Source: Lutibacter citreus
GTDB lineage: Bacteria > Bacteroidota > Bacteroidia > Flavobacteriales > Flavobacteriaceae
Length of the DNA: 64,000 bases
Assembly: GCF_003260195.1 (NCBI RefSeq)
Contig: NZ_QEIH01000005.1
Span: 124,001-188,000 of the forward strand
Reading direction: 5' to 3'
Shown piece by piece: positions 55,373-64,000 of this stretch. Numbering within the stretch: the stretch's first letter is position 1; every line of letters starts with the position of its first letter. The translations under genes and the position numbers were made by a program. The notes below the pieces were generated by a model, which was given only the letters and a program-made list of their open reading frames with translations, was not told the origin of the DNA and searched no databases.

Positions 55373-57202
55373 ATGAAAAAAAGACTAGAACTACTATTGT
55401 TTACATTGGTATTTACGTTTACATTTTATGCGCAAAACCAACCTAATGTATTATGGATTATTACAGATGACCATCGCCCAGATGCATTAGAGTGTTATAA
55501 CCAAGCTACATTGGGAAAGAGTGAGAGCACACTTGGTTATGTGTCTTCACCCAACATAGATAAATTGGCAAGTGAAGGAGTTATGTTTGTAAATGCATAC
55601 AATAATTCACCTGCTTGTGGACCTTCAAGAGGTTCATTAATTAGTGGTAGATATCCTTTTAGAAATGGACATTATGCTTTTGAATTAAGCCATCAAGAAC
55701 CAGATTTTGTAAAACCTTCATTTCTTCAAACACTTCAAAAAGAAGGATATGTTACAGCGTTGTTTGGAAAAGGAGATTCTTATATTTTTAAATGGGGACC
55801 TGGTCAAGGATATATTGATGCGGGACACTATAATTATAAAGTTCATTTTAAGCATGATTTACAAAAAAATGATGTTGGTGATATGTGGAAGCAACCTTTT
55901 TATGAAAAAGGAAATTGGAAAACTGCAGGTGATGAAGAAAGAGTTAGGTTACCAGATGGAACTATTGAGAAGTACATTGTAAAAAAGAAAAAAGGTGAAA
56001 TAAGCGATGCTGACATTAAGAAAAAGAAAGAAATAGAGGATAGGTTTGATATTTTAAGAGCTTATACTAGATATAATAAAACTTTAATTTTTGGAGGTGA
56101 AAACCCAATGCCTGCAGGACAAACTGTTGATGGTAAAATTGTAGAAGAGTTTAAGTTATATTTAGCGAATCAGAATGTAGATTTTAAAACAACTTGGGGC
56201 GCAAAACATAAAGGAGCAAATTCAAATAAACCTTTACTAATTAATTTAGGTTTTCATTTGCCACATACTCCGGTATTACCTCCAAAAGAATTTAGAGATA
56301 AGTTTAAAACTAAAAAATACAAAGTTCCAGAGTTTGGTAAAGAGAACTTAGATAAACTTCCTCCTCAATTGGTTAAGTTATACAATAATTTAAATATGAG
56401 TAGAATGAATGATGCTGATAAGCAACAAGCTATTCAAGATTATTATGCTTTTTGTGCTTATGGAGACTCATTAATTGGTGATGCAGTAAAGGCTTTTAAA
56501 GATTATTGTAACAAAAACAAACAAGAGTATTTAATAATTTTTGCAGTTGGAGATCACGGTTGGCATTTAGGGGAACAAGGAATTGAAGCTAAATTCGGTC
56601 CATGGCAACAATCTTTAAACAATGCTGTAATTTTAGTTTCTTCAGATAAAAATAAAGTACCTGTAAATAAAATTAAGCGTCAAATGATTGAGTATGTAGA
56701 TATTGCACCTACAATTCTTTCAGCAAGTGGTGTTGATATTAATAATGAGAAATATAACTACTTAGATGGAATGAACCTTTTTGATTTTTTGAAAAATGAT
56801 AAAGAAAAAAGAGAATATATAGTTGGTGAAATTAGTTTAGTTGCTGGTCCAAGAGCATATTTAAGATCAAAGGAATTTTCATTTTCTATGAGAACTAGAT
56901 CTATTAAAAAAGGTTTACCAAATGAAAATATTAAATGGGCATTGGAATGTCCTGTTGAGAAAGCTGAATTGGCCTTATATGATTTAAGAAATGATCCGTT
57001 TGAATTAAACAATTTGGCTAATGAAAAGCAATATAAAGATTTAGCTCAGTGGTTTAGAGAAAAACTTGGAAATATAGTTTTAGGAGATGGGCGTGTAGAA
57101 TGCGATTGGTCTAAGGCAAACACTTATAAAATTAGCAATTTTGCGAAAGGAGCGCATGATGGTAAGTTAAATATTCCATCACGGATTATTCCTAAAGTTT
57201 AA
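55373..57202 (+). CDS. sulfatase (S1 family), long form
   Basis: A 609-residue secreted sulfatase (signal peptide 1-20, FTFYAQ). The formylglycine motif is CGPSR at Cys82 and the metal site ITDDHRPDALE. A large insertion (about 170-275, Lys/Glu rich) separates the early motifs from LGFHLPHTPVLPPKEF and VGDHGWHLGEQG, a layout like iduronate-2-sulfatase-type enzymes. It would act on a uronic-acid-like or neutral sulfated sugar, but the exact target is unknown. Confidence 0.9.
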   Translation: MKKRLELLLFTLVFTFTFYAQNQPNVLWIITDDHRPDALECYNQATLGKSESTLGYVSSPNIDKLASEGVMFVNAYNNSPACGPSRGSLISGRYPFRNGHYAFELSHQEPDFVKPSFLQTLQKEGYVTALFGKGDSYIFKWGPGQGYIDAGHYNYKVHFKHDLQKNDVGDMWKQPFYEKGNWKTAGDEERVRLPDGTIEKYIVKKKKGEISDADIKKKKEIEDRFDILRAYTRYNKTLIFGGENPMPAGQTVDGKIVEEFKLYLANQNVDFKTTWGAKHKGANSNKPLLINLGFHLPHTPVLPPKEFRDKFKTKKYKVPEFGKENLDKLPPQLVKLYNNLNMSRMNDADKQQAIQDYYAFCAYGDSLIGDAVKAFKDYCNKNKQEYLIIFAVGDHGWHLGEQGIEAKFGPWQQSLNNAVILVSSDKNKVPVNKIKRQMIEYVDIAPTILSASGVDINNEKYNYLDGMNLFDFLKNDKEKREYIVGEISLVAGPRAYLRSKEFSFSMRTRSIKKGLPNENIKWALECPVEKAELALYDLRNDPFELNNLANEKQYKDLAQWFREKLGNIVLGDGRVECDWSKANTYKISNFAKGAHDGKLNIPSRIIPKV

Positions 57203-57229
57203 TAAACATTACAATTAAAAAATATATTT

Positions 57230-58051
57230 ATGAAATGTAGAAGTCAGCTATTTTACGTATTGATAATTCTAATTTGTAATACAGTTTTTGCGCAACCCAG
57301 TGCTCCAAAAGGATATAAGTGGGAAGTGGTTGAAGCATTAACAGATGAGTTTAAAGAGTTTGACACTTCAAAATGGAGTTATTCTCTTTGGAATTATCCA
57401 CCACCAAATATTATGATGAAAAGTCAGGTTTCAGTAAAAAATGGAAAACTAACTATTAAAGCTGAAAAAAATTCAGATTCGGTTAGATGGATGAGAACGG
57501 GTAGAATAATGTCTAAAGCACAAATTGGCTATCCAATGTATACTGAATGTAGCATGAAAGCATCCGATATTTCGGCATACAATACCTATTGGTTAAATAA
57601 TGGAAATTCTGAAAATAGGAATGAGATAGATATTTGTGAGAACAATGCAAACCCTACCAACCCGAAAACAAAACAAACCATTGAAGATTTTCCGTTTATA
57701 ATGCAATCTAATATTCATCATGCAGTAAATGGAAAAAACTTGCGTAGTCCTAGTTATGCTTCAACAAAATTTCTTTCAGAAAAAAATAAAAATAGAAACA
57801 AAAATTTTACAGAAACCTACCACACAATGGGATTGTATTGGGAAGATGATCGTAAATGTCATTGGTTTTTAGATGGTGAATATGTTGGGTTTTCATCAGC
57901 TCAAAGAAAATTTACGTTGGAGTTGAATCTATATTTCGGATTATGGTCAAACACTTGGGATGGATTTGCAACAAAAGAAAGTTTAAACGATGATTCTAGA
58001 AATACAATGTACGTAGATTGGATTCACACATATAAATTGGTTAAAAATTAA
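57230..58051 (+). CDS. GH16 family endo-hydrolase (agarase/porphyranase-like)
   Basis: A 273-residue secreted enzyme (signal peptide 1-21, TVFAQ). The catalytic beta-strand is NEIDICE (131-137): ExDxxE with the beta-bulge, nucleophile Glu132 and acid/base Glu137, as in GH16 enzymes cutting red-algal galactans. Supporting features are WSYSLWNYPPPN, YPMYTECSMKASD and the C-terminal GLYWEDDRKCHWFLDGEYV and MYVDWIHTYKL. This is the only obvious endo-acting enzyme in the window, so it probably makes the first cuts. Beta-agarase, porphyranase and furcellaranase-like specificities cannot be separated by eye. Confidence 0.88.
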   Translation: MKCRSQLFYVLIILICNTVFAQPSAPKGYKWEVVEALTDEFKEFDTSKWSYSLWNYPPPNIMMKSQVSVKNGKLTIKAEKNSDSVRWMRTGRIMSKAQIGYPMYTECSMKASDISAYNTYWLNNGNSENRNEIDICENNANPTNPKTKQTIEDFPFIMQSNIHHAVNGKNLRSPSYASTKFLSEKNKNRNKNFTETYHTMGLYWEDDRKCHWFLDGEYVGFSSAQRKFTLELNLYFGLWSNTWDGFATKESLNDDSRNTMYVDWIHTYKLVKN

Positions 58052-58078
58052 TAGCACATATTTCAAAATAATAAAACA

Positions 58079-59503
58079 ATGAAAAAAATAGTATTCTTTA
58101 CAGTTATAGTTGCGCTACTAAGTTGTAACGTTATTAAAGCACAGGCTATAAAAACTAAAAAACCAAATGTTCTTATCATTTTAGCAGATGATTTAGGTTG
58201 GGGAGATGTTGGTTTTAATGGTTGTACAGATATTCCAACCCCTACGTTAGACGATCTGGCAAACCAAGGAGTTGTTTTTAGCGCAGGTTACAGTTCTCAC
58301 CCATATTGTGGTCCAAGCCGTTCTGGTTTGATGGCTGGTAGATATCAACAAAGATTTGGCTGTGAGAATAATATAGGCAAAGATTTTGATGGTCCGGTAC
58401 CAGGTGTTCCTTTAGGTGAAAAAATGATTTCAGAAGTTTTAAAAGATAATGGTTATCAAACTTGTGCAATTGGGAAGTGGCATTTAGGAAATGTAGCTGA
58501 GTATTGGCCAAATAATAGAGGATTTGATGATTGGTTTGGGTTTTCTGGTGGTTCTCGTAACTATTGGGGTAAATCTTGGGAGGAAAACTTTTCAAACTGG
58601 CATAGAATTATGCGAGATGGAAAACCAGAACCTCGTGAGAATTTAAGCTACCTAACTGATGATTTTACAGATGCTGCAGTAGAATATATTAATGAATATA
58701 GCAAAAACGATAAACCATTTTTCATGTATTTGGCGTACAACGCTCCTCACGCACCTATTCAAGCTACAAGTGAATACTTGAAATTAACTGACCATATTGA
58801 GGACGGTAAAAGAGCTGCTTATGGAGCAATGGTTGCAGGAATGGATGTTGGTATTGGGAAAGTAATTGAAAAATTAAAACAAAGTGGAGAGTATGAAAAT
58901 ACGCTAATCTTTTTTTATAGCGATAATGGAGGACATGGAAATGGTACTTCGCAAGAACCTTATAGAGGACAAAAAGGAATGTTGTTTGAAGGTGGTATTC
59001 GTGTTCCTTTCTTAATGTCTTGGCCAAATAAACTTAAAAATGGTGTGCAATATGATGAGCCAGTAATTGCTTATGATATTTTTACTACCATTTTAAAAGC
59101 GGCAGATGTTAGTTGTGAAAAAGAAAATTTATTGGACGGGGTTAATTTACTTCCTTTTGTGAAAGAGGAAAAATCAAATAAAGTTCCGCATGAAAAACTT
59201 TTTTGGAGATATAGCGATGGTGAGGGTTATGCAGTGCGTAAAGGAGATTACAAATTGATAAAAGAAGTTGTTAGAGATGACCTTTTTCTATTTAATATAA
59301 AAAATGATTCATTGGAACATCATAATTTAGTTGAAGCGATGCCAGTAAAAGTAAAGGAGTTGCAAGCTGAATATGATAAATGGAATAAAGACAATGTAGA
59401 AAACCATTGGCCAGATAAGCATATTCCTAATGTTTTAAAAACTAAGAAAACACGAGAAGAAATCATTTCTAAAACAAGCGGAGGAGAAAGGAACTATAAA
59501 TAA
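58079..59503 (+). CDS. sulfatase (S1 family), 474 residues
   Basis: A secreted Cys-type sulfatase. The N-terminus (VALLSCNVIKAQA) could be processed as a lipoprotein at Cys16 or by ordinary signal peptidase after AQA. The formylglycine motif CGPSR starts at Cys77, the metal site is ILADDLGWGD, then AIGKWHLGN and YSDNGGHGNG. It resembles the sulfatase at 62194 in length and in the CGPSR...YQQRFG...GKWHLGN...RGFD order, so the two may be related duplicates. It is part of the operon, between the GH16 and GH2 genes. Confidence 0.92.
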   Translation: MKKIVFFTVIVALLSCNVIKAQAIKTKKPNVLIILADDLGWGDVGFNGCTDIPTPTLDDLANQGVVFSAGYSSHPYCGPSRSGLMAGRYQQRFGCENNIGKDFDGPVPGVPLGEKMISEVLKDNGYQTCAIGKWHLGNVAEYWPNNRGFDDWFGFSGGSRNYWGKSWEENFSNWHRIMRDGKPEPRENLSYLTDDFTDAAVEYINEYSKNDKPFFMYLAYNAPHAPIQATSEYLKLTDHIEDGKRAAYGAMVAGMDVGIGKVIEKLKQSGEYENTLIFFYSDNGGHGNGTSQEPYRGQKGMLFEGGIRVPFLMSWPNKLKNGVQYDEPVIAYDIFTTILKAADVSCEKENLLDGVNLLPFVKEEKSNKVPHEKLFWRYSDGEGYAVRKGDYKLIKEVVRDDLFLFNIKNDSLEHHNLVEAMPVKVKELQAEYDKWNKDNVENHWPDKHIPNVLKTKKTREEIISKTSGGERNYK

Positions 59504-59536
59504 ATTATTTAAAGAACAAAAATAAAAGATAAACAG

Positions 59537-62047
59537 ATGATTAAAAGACTATTAGTTATACTCGTAATAATACTGAGTTATAGCGGATACGCACAGACTG
59601 AAAGAAGCCAAGATTTTAACTTTGATTGGAAATTTACCTTAGTTGAAGAAACAGAGAAGCCAACTCAATTACCGTTAAATGATGCTGATTGGCGAGATGT
59701 TAGATTACCACATGATTGGAGTGTTGAAGCTTCTTTTGGAGAAAATTTAGAAGGTTGTACTGGTTATTTACCTGGTGGAGTTGGTGTTTACCAAAAACAC
59801 TTTAAAACACCTTCAAATACTTCAGAAAAAAACATTTTTGTGTTATTTGATGGAGTTTATAACAATGCTACTTTTTGGTTAAATGGTAAATTGTTAGGTG
59901 AAAATCCTTATGGATATTCACCAACATATTTTGAATTAACAAAATATTTAAAAACTGATGGTTCAGAAAATATTATTACAGTTCATGTAGATCATTCTCG
60001 TTATGCAGATAGCCGTTGGTATACGGGTAGTGGTATTTATAGAAATGTAAAATTAATTTCTGTAAATAAATTACACATTCCTATTTGGGGAACTTTTGTA
60101 ACTACTCCTGAAATTACAAATGAAAAAGCAGTAGTTAGTATTGAAACTAAAGTTAAAAATAGTGATAGAAAAACAAAGAAATTTGTGTTAACAAATGAAA
60201 TTTTAGACGGTAAAGGAAGTAGTGTTTCAATTCAGAAAAAAGAATTAAAAGTTTCTGCAGGTAAAAATTTGGTTAACACGCAATTATTATCTGTTTCTAA
60301 CCCTAAATTATGGAATACTGATACACCTAATATGTATACTGTAGTTTCAACAATTACTTTAAAAGGAAAGGTTGTTGATACGTATACAACTCCGTTTGGT
60401 ATTCGCAGTTTAGAAACAAATGATCAAGGGTTCTTTTTAAATGGAAAATCTACCTATGTAAAAGGTGTTTGTATTCATCATGATGGTGGTTTAGTAGGTT
60501 CAGCTGTTCCAAAAGGAGTTTGGAGACGCAGATTAGCTTCATTAAAAGAAGGTGGTTGTAATGCTATTAGAACTTCACATAATCCATTTTCTAAAGAATT
60601 TTTAGACTTATGTGATGAAATGGGATTCTTGGTTCAAAATGAAATTTTTGACGAAATGGATAACCCAAAAGACAAACAATTTAATTTAAATGAAAGAAGT
60701 GTAAAATATATAACTCGCGGTTATACGGAGCATTTTCAAAAGTGGGGAGAAAGTGATTTAACAAGAACCATTTTAAGAGATAGAAATCACCCTTCTGTAT
60801 TTCAGTGGAGTATTGGTAATGAAATTGAATGGACTTATCCAGATTATAAACATGTAAGTGGTTTATGGGATCCAGAGGTAAAAGGAGGTTATTGGAATAA
60901 GATTCCCCAATTAACAGCAGCTGAAATGCAGGCTCGTTACAAAGCATTACCAGATAGAAAATACAAACTTGCTGAAACTGCAAAAAGACTTTCCAGATGG
61001 GTGAAAAAATTAGATACAACTCGACCGGTAACTGCAAATTTAATTATTCCTGTAGCAAGTTTAGCTTCTGGTTATGCGGATGCTTTAGATGTGGTTGGGT
61101 TTAGCTACCAAACAAATCAGTACAATTGGAGCAAAAAGAATTATCCTAATAAATTATTCACAGGTTCAGAAAATTCTGGTAGTTGGCAAGATTGGAATTC
61201 AATTATAGAAAATCCAATGGTGTTTAGTATGTATATGTGGACCGGAATTGATTATTTGGGTGAAGCAAATGAGAAATGGCCACAAAAAGGTTGGGATGGA
61301 GATATGTTAGATTTTGCTGGGTTTAAAAAAACTGGGTGGAATTATTTTAAAAGTATTTGGGTGAATAAGCCTCATGTTTCTATAGCTACATTACCTATAA
61401 ATGAAACGGATTTTACAGTAGATGCATTAAGCGGAAAACCAGTTGCTAAATCTAAGAAAGCGTTAAGTTGGAACACTTTTACTTCAAAGGAACATTGGAA
61501 TTATAAAAAAGGTGATACCGTTTTAGTTGAAGTTTCTTCAAATCATCACATTGTTGAATTATTCTTAAATGGAAAATCTTTAGGAAGTAAAAGTATGAGC
61601 GAATGCCAGGATAGAGTTTTCCGTTGGGCTGTTCCTTTTGAAGTAGGAGTTTTAACTGCTAAAGCAGGTTTTGATGGTGCTGAGGTTATTTCAGAATTAA
61701 AAACAACTTCTGAGCCAGTAAGTATTAAATTAACTACAGATAAAACAACATTAACTGCAGATGGTTATGATGTTGCTCATATTATAGCACAACTAGTAGA
61801 TAAAGATGGGAATGCTGTAAAAACATCAGAAGCTAATTTAACTTTTGAAGTTGAAGGTAATGCTAAAGTTTTGGGTGTAGATAACGGCTCAAATAAGAGC
61901 ATACAAGATTTTCAATCTAATAAATTAAAAACTTCTCAAGGTAGAGGGTTACTATTAATACAATCGTTACAAAAAGGAGGGGAAGTATTGGTTAAAGCCA
62001 CTTCAGCTTCATTGTATAGTAAAAGTATACATATAAAAATTCAATAA
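59537..62047 (+). CDS. GH2 family glycoside hydrolase (beta-galactosidase-type)
   Basis: An 836-residue secreted GH2 enzyme (signal peptide 1-19, YSGYAQ). The domain order is a jellyroll sugar-binding domain (25-178), an Ig-like domain (180-290), a TIM barrel (292-600, starting FFLNGKSTYVKGVCIHHD), and C-terminal beta domains including the SIKLTTDKTTLTADGYDVAHI segment. The catalytic acid/base is Glu429 in WSIGNEIEW, and the nucleophile is probably Glu545 in FTGSENSGSW. It would remove terminal beta-linked sugars, most often galactose. It closes the operon, with a terminator right after. Confidence 0.92.
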   Translation: MIKRLLVILVIILSYSGYAQTERSQDFNFDWKFTLVEETEKPTQLPLNDADWRDVRLPHDWSVEASFGENLEGCTGYLPGGVGVYQKHFKTPSNTSEKNIFVLFDGVYNNATFWLNGKLLGENPYGYSPTYFELTKYLKTDGSENIITVHVDHSRYADSRWYTGSGIYRNVKLISVNKLHIPIWGTFVTTPEITNEKAVVSIETKVKNSDRKTKKFVLTNEILDGKGSSVSIQKKELKVSAGKNLVNTQLLSVSNPKLWNTDTPNMYTVVSTITLKGKVVDTYTTPFGIRSLETNDQGFFLNGKSTYVKGVCIHHDGGLVGSAVPKGVWRRRLASLKEGGCNAIRTSHNPFSKEFLDLCDEMGFLVQNEIFDEMDNPKDKQFNLNERSVKYITRGYTEHFQKWGESDLTRTILRDRNHPSVFQWSIGNEIEWTYPDYKHVSGLWDPEVKGGYWNKIPQLTAAEMQARYKALPDRKYKLAETAKRLSRWVKKLDTTRPVTANLIIPVASLASGYADALDVVGFSYQTNQYNWSKKNYPNKLFTGSENSGSWQDWNSIIENPMVFSMYMWTGIDYLGEANEKWPQKGWDGDMLDFAGFKKTGWNYFKSIWVNKPHVSIATLPINETDFTVDALSGKPVAKSKKALSWNTFTSKEHWNYKKGDTVLVEVSSNHHIVELFLNGKSLGSKSMSECQDRVFRWAVPFEVGVLTAKAGFDGAEVISELKTTSEPVSIKLTTDKTTLTADGYDVAHIIAQLVDKDGNAVKTSEANLTFEVEGNAKVLGVDNGSNKSIQDFQSNKLKTSQGRGLLLIQSLQKGGEVLVKATSASLYSKSIHIKIQ

Positions 62048-62060
62048 ACTGTATAGATTA

Positions 62061-62098
62061 AATATGGTAAGAATAAATATAAACTTGCCATATTTTTT
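62061..62098 (+). terminator. terminator after the GH2 gene
   Basis: Stem AATATGGTAAG / CTTGCCATATT (one G-U type pair) with a 12-nt loop and a T-run. It separates the next sulfatase from the long operon. Confidence 0.7.
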
Positions 62099-62193
62099 CA
62101 AATTTCAAACACAAATATTATAACATTAAAATAATCTAAAACAAGAAAGCAAGTTAGGAAAACATATCTTGCTTCAGTTAAAATACAGTAATT

Positions 62194-63591
62194 ATGAGAA
62201 CAAAAAGACTAATTTTATTTTTCGCATTAAGTTTCGTTTTTTCATCTGTGTTATTCGCGCAGAAGAAAACAAATATTGTATTCCTATTTGCAGATGATGC
62301 AGGTTACCACGATTTTGGTTTCCAAGGAAGTAAAACATTTAAAACACCAAATTTAGACAAGTTAGCTACTGAAGGAGTTGTAATGAAGCAAGCCTATACA
62401 ACTGCAGCTGTTTGTGGACCTTCAAGAGCAGGTTTGTTAACAGGAATGTACCAACAACGTTTTGGAATTGAAGAAAACAATGTTCCTGGTTATATGAGCC
62501 ATTCTTCAAAATTAATGGGTGATGAAATGGGGTTGCCATTACATTTAAAAACCATTGCCGATTATTTAAAACCATTAGGTTATAAGTCGCAAATATTAGG
62601 AAAATGGCATTTAGGAAACGCAGATAGATACCATCCTTTAAAAAGAGGATTTGATGAGTTTTATGGTTTTAGAGGAGGAGCAAGAAGTTTTTGGCCATTA
62701 ACACAAACAGAAGCTGCTGAAAGACCTGAAAATAGATTGGAAATTGGGTATCAAAAATATGAAGAACCATCTAAATATTTAACAGATGCTATTGCGGATG
62801 AAGCTTGTAACTTTATGGAGAGAAATAAAAAGAAACCATTTTTCATGTATGTTTCTTTTAATGCCGTTCACACCCCAATGCAAGCTACAAAAGAAGATTT
62901 GGCTAAAGTAAAGGGTTTAACAGGGAAACGTAAAACATTGGCTGCTATGACAATTGCCTTAGATAGAGCTTGTGGTCAAATATTAGAAAAATTGAAAGAA
63001 TTAGGTTTAGAAGAAAACACACTTGTAGTGTTTTCAAATGATAATGGTGGTCCTGATGGTTCTATGACTTGTAATTACCCATTAAGTGGTTGTAAATCTA
63101 ATAACCTTGAGGGTGGAATTCGTGTTCCTTGTATACTAAAATTACCAAATGTAATTAAACCTGGAACAACTTATAATAAACCTGTAAGTATGTTAGATAT
63201 GTTACCAACATTTGTAAATGCAGGTGCTGGAGATGCGTCTAAAATTAAAAATATTGATGGAGTTGATTTAATACCTTACATCACTGGTGAAAATAAAGCG
63301 GCACCTCACGAAATGTTATTTTGGAAAAAAGAAAATAGAGGTATTATTCGTATGGGAGATTGGAAAATGTTGAGGTTTCCAGATAGACCTGCTGAATTAT
63401 ACAATATAGAAAAGGACCAAGAGGAGAATAACAACTTAGCCTATAAACATCCTGAAAAAGTAAAAGAAATGTTTACTCATTTATGGAATTGGGAATGTGA
63501 ATTAGAGCGTCCACTTTGGATGTTAAAACGTGTTTATGAAGAAAACGCAATGAAGCGTATGGACGATAAAAGAACTCCAGTTTTAGATTAA
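62194..63591 (+). CDS. sulfatase (S1 family), 465 residues
   Basis: A secreted Cys-type sulfatase (signal peptide 1-23, SVLFAQ). The formylglycine motif CGPSR begins at Cys74, the metal site is LFADDAGYHD, with ILGKWHLGN and FSNDNGGPDG downstream. It lacks the C-terminal extension of the lipoprotein sulfatase. It is separated from the upstream operon by a terminator and a 146-bp gap, and has its own terminator at 63621-63673, so it is likely a separate transcription unit of the same locus. Confidence 0.92.
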   Translation: MRTKRLILFFALSFVFSSVLFAQKKTNIVFLFADDAGYHDFGFQGSKTFKTPNLDKLATEGVVMKQAYTTAAVCGPSRAGLLTGMYQQRFGIEENNVPGYMSHSSKLMGDEMGLPLHLKTIADYLKPLGYKSQILGKWHLGNADRYHPLKRGFDEFYGFRGGARSFWPLTQTEAAERPENRLEIGYQKYEEPSKYLTDAIADEACNFMERNKKKPFFMYVSFNAVHTPMQATKEDLAKVKGLTGKRKTLAAMTIALDRACGQILEKLKELGLEENTLVVFSNDNGGPDGSMTCNYPLSGCKSNNLEGGIRVPCILKLPNVIKPGTTYNKPVSMLDMLPTFVNAGAGDASKIKNIDGVDLIPYITGENKAAPHEMLFWKKENRGIIRMGDWKMLRFPDRPAELYNIEKDQEENNNLAYKHPEKVKEMFTHLWNWECELERPLWMLKRVYEENAMKRMDDKRTPVLD

Positions 63592-63620
63592 AAAATTAAG
63601 AAGAGAATACTTCTAATTAT

Positions 63621-63673
63621 AATGCATCCGGGATATTTCAATTATAAAAATTGAATATTTTGGATGCATTTTT
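63621..63673 (+). terminator. long-stem terminator after the last complete sulfatase
   Basis: Left arm AATGCATCCGGGATATTTCA... pairs with ...AATATTTTGGATGCATT (63621-63643 with 63649-63670), ending in a T-run. Confidence 0.75.
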
Positions 63674-63858
63674 ATTAGTTAATGGTTTTGAAATTGGAAG
63701 ATAAAGTAGTTTCTAACTTTTATAATACTCTCTTTTTTATTTAGAAATGATGGTGTTTAAACACTATACAAACAATATACAAATAACTGTTTTTAGAATA
63801 TATACGCATAAAAAAACATACGTTTTAGTTTTAGACACATATAGCTGTCCACTCAATT

Positions 63859-63866
63859 TAACTTTG
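63859..63866 (+). promoter_or_regulatory. -7-like promoter box before the right-edge gene
   Basis: TAACTTTG matches TAnnTTTG, 37 bp before the ATG at 63904. No TTG sits at the expected -33 spacing. Confidence 0.4.
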
Positions 63867-63903
63867 TTTTAAATTGCATAAACAAATTGAAATAGGTTTT
63901 ATT

Positions 63904-64000
63904 ATGAAAATAAAAAATATAGCTTTAATTTTTTCAAAGCTATTATTAGTGAAAATAAATATTTCTATTGCTCAACAAATACAGCAACCAAATATATTTT
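63904..64000 (+). CDS. secreted protein N-terminus, probably a sixth sulfatase (partial)
   Basis: Only 32 residues are in the window. They form a signal peptide (IKNIALIFSKLLLVKINISIAQ, by position 3-24) followed by QIQQPNIF. The 'QPNI(F/L)' right after the signal peptide is how sulfatases begin their first beta-strand, as in the AKPNIV, APNVIL and QPNVLW starts of the neighbours, so a sulfatase is the best guess. This is an inference from eight residues and position. Confidence 0.5.
   Translation, partial: MKIKNIALIFSKLLLVKINISIAQQIQQPNIF

Larger units (their letters stand above)
63592..63903. other. 312-bp intergenic region before the right-edge gene
   Basis: Contains the terminator at 63621-63673 and a TAACTTTG -7-like box at 63859-63866. 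No gene or RNA was recognised in the rest. Confidence 0.5.

Noticed and set aside
38816-64000. SusC/SusD pair or sulfatase maturase within the locus
   Set aside because: Looked for among all plus-strand genes; none has a TonB plug/barrel, SusD-like or radical-SAM/FGE features.

Overview
The window is AT-rich DNA from a member of the phylum Bacteroidota, almost certainly a marine or alga-associated Flavobacteriaceae. The evidence is a family-typical set of housekeeping genes (OstA-like LPS transport protein, bacillithiol enzyme BshA, split transhydrogenase, DUF3810 protein, dnaB followed by a secreted protein and a half-transketolase), several promoters of the Bacteroidota type (TTG, about 19 bp, TAnnTTTG), and a long polysaccharide-degradation locus rich in sulfatases. 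No rRNA, tRNA, CRISPR array or transposase was seen.

Positions 1-34,913 are mostly core genome. From left to right: a class III aminotransferase (cut by the left edge), ostA-like, purA, a Fur-family regulator, spoT/rel, an M48 protease, a TrmH-family methyltransferase and a DUF3810 protein (all minus strand). Then come dnaB, a secreted protein and the N-terminal half of transketolase, bshA, aroB, proline dehydrogenase, a DUF2975/HTH pair, a DEAD-box helicase, a TlpA-like lipoprotein without active-site cysteines, a YbiT-like ABC-F protein, an ECF sigma/anti-sigma/Spy-like trio, a conserved protein of unknown function, the pnt transhydrogenase operon, an MBL-fold hydrolase, a pentapeptide-repeat protein and an AlkD-like protein. 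The block ends with a LexA-like (HTH plus S24 peptidase) repressor that overlaps an exonuclease/GIY-YIG nuclease gene.

Positions 34,914-38,646 form a transition with an unknown secreted protein, a LETM1-like/DUF2007 protein, a small beta-barrel-like protein and, divergent from the next block, a membrane-anchored winged-helix regulator.

Positions 38,816-64,000 are a polysaccharide utilisation locus read entirely on the plus strand. It encodes two tandem Asp-box beta-propeller proteins, two GH3 enzymes, a DUF5060/DUF4038-type glycosidase, a GH43-like lipoprotein, a GH16 enzyme, a GH2 enzyme, five complete Cys-type sulfatases and the start of another secreted protein that is probably a sixth. 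All have signal peptides or lipoprotein signals. No SusC/SusD pair, transporter or sulfatase-maturing enzyme lies inside the window, so the locus most likely continues to the right. The enzyme mix suggests a sulfated, galactose-containing algal polysaccharide, but the substrate cannot be fixed from sequence alone.

Three copies of a palindromic intergenic element are scattered through the window, one of them inside the polysaccharide locus.
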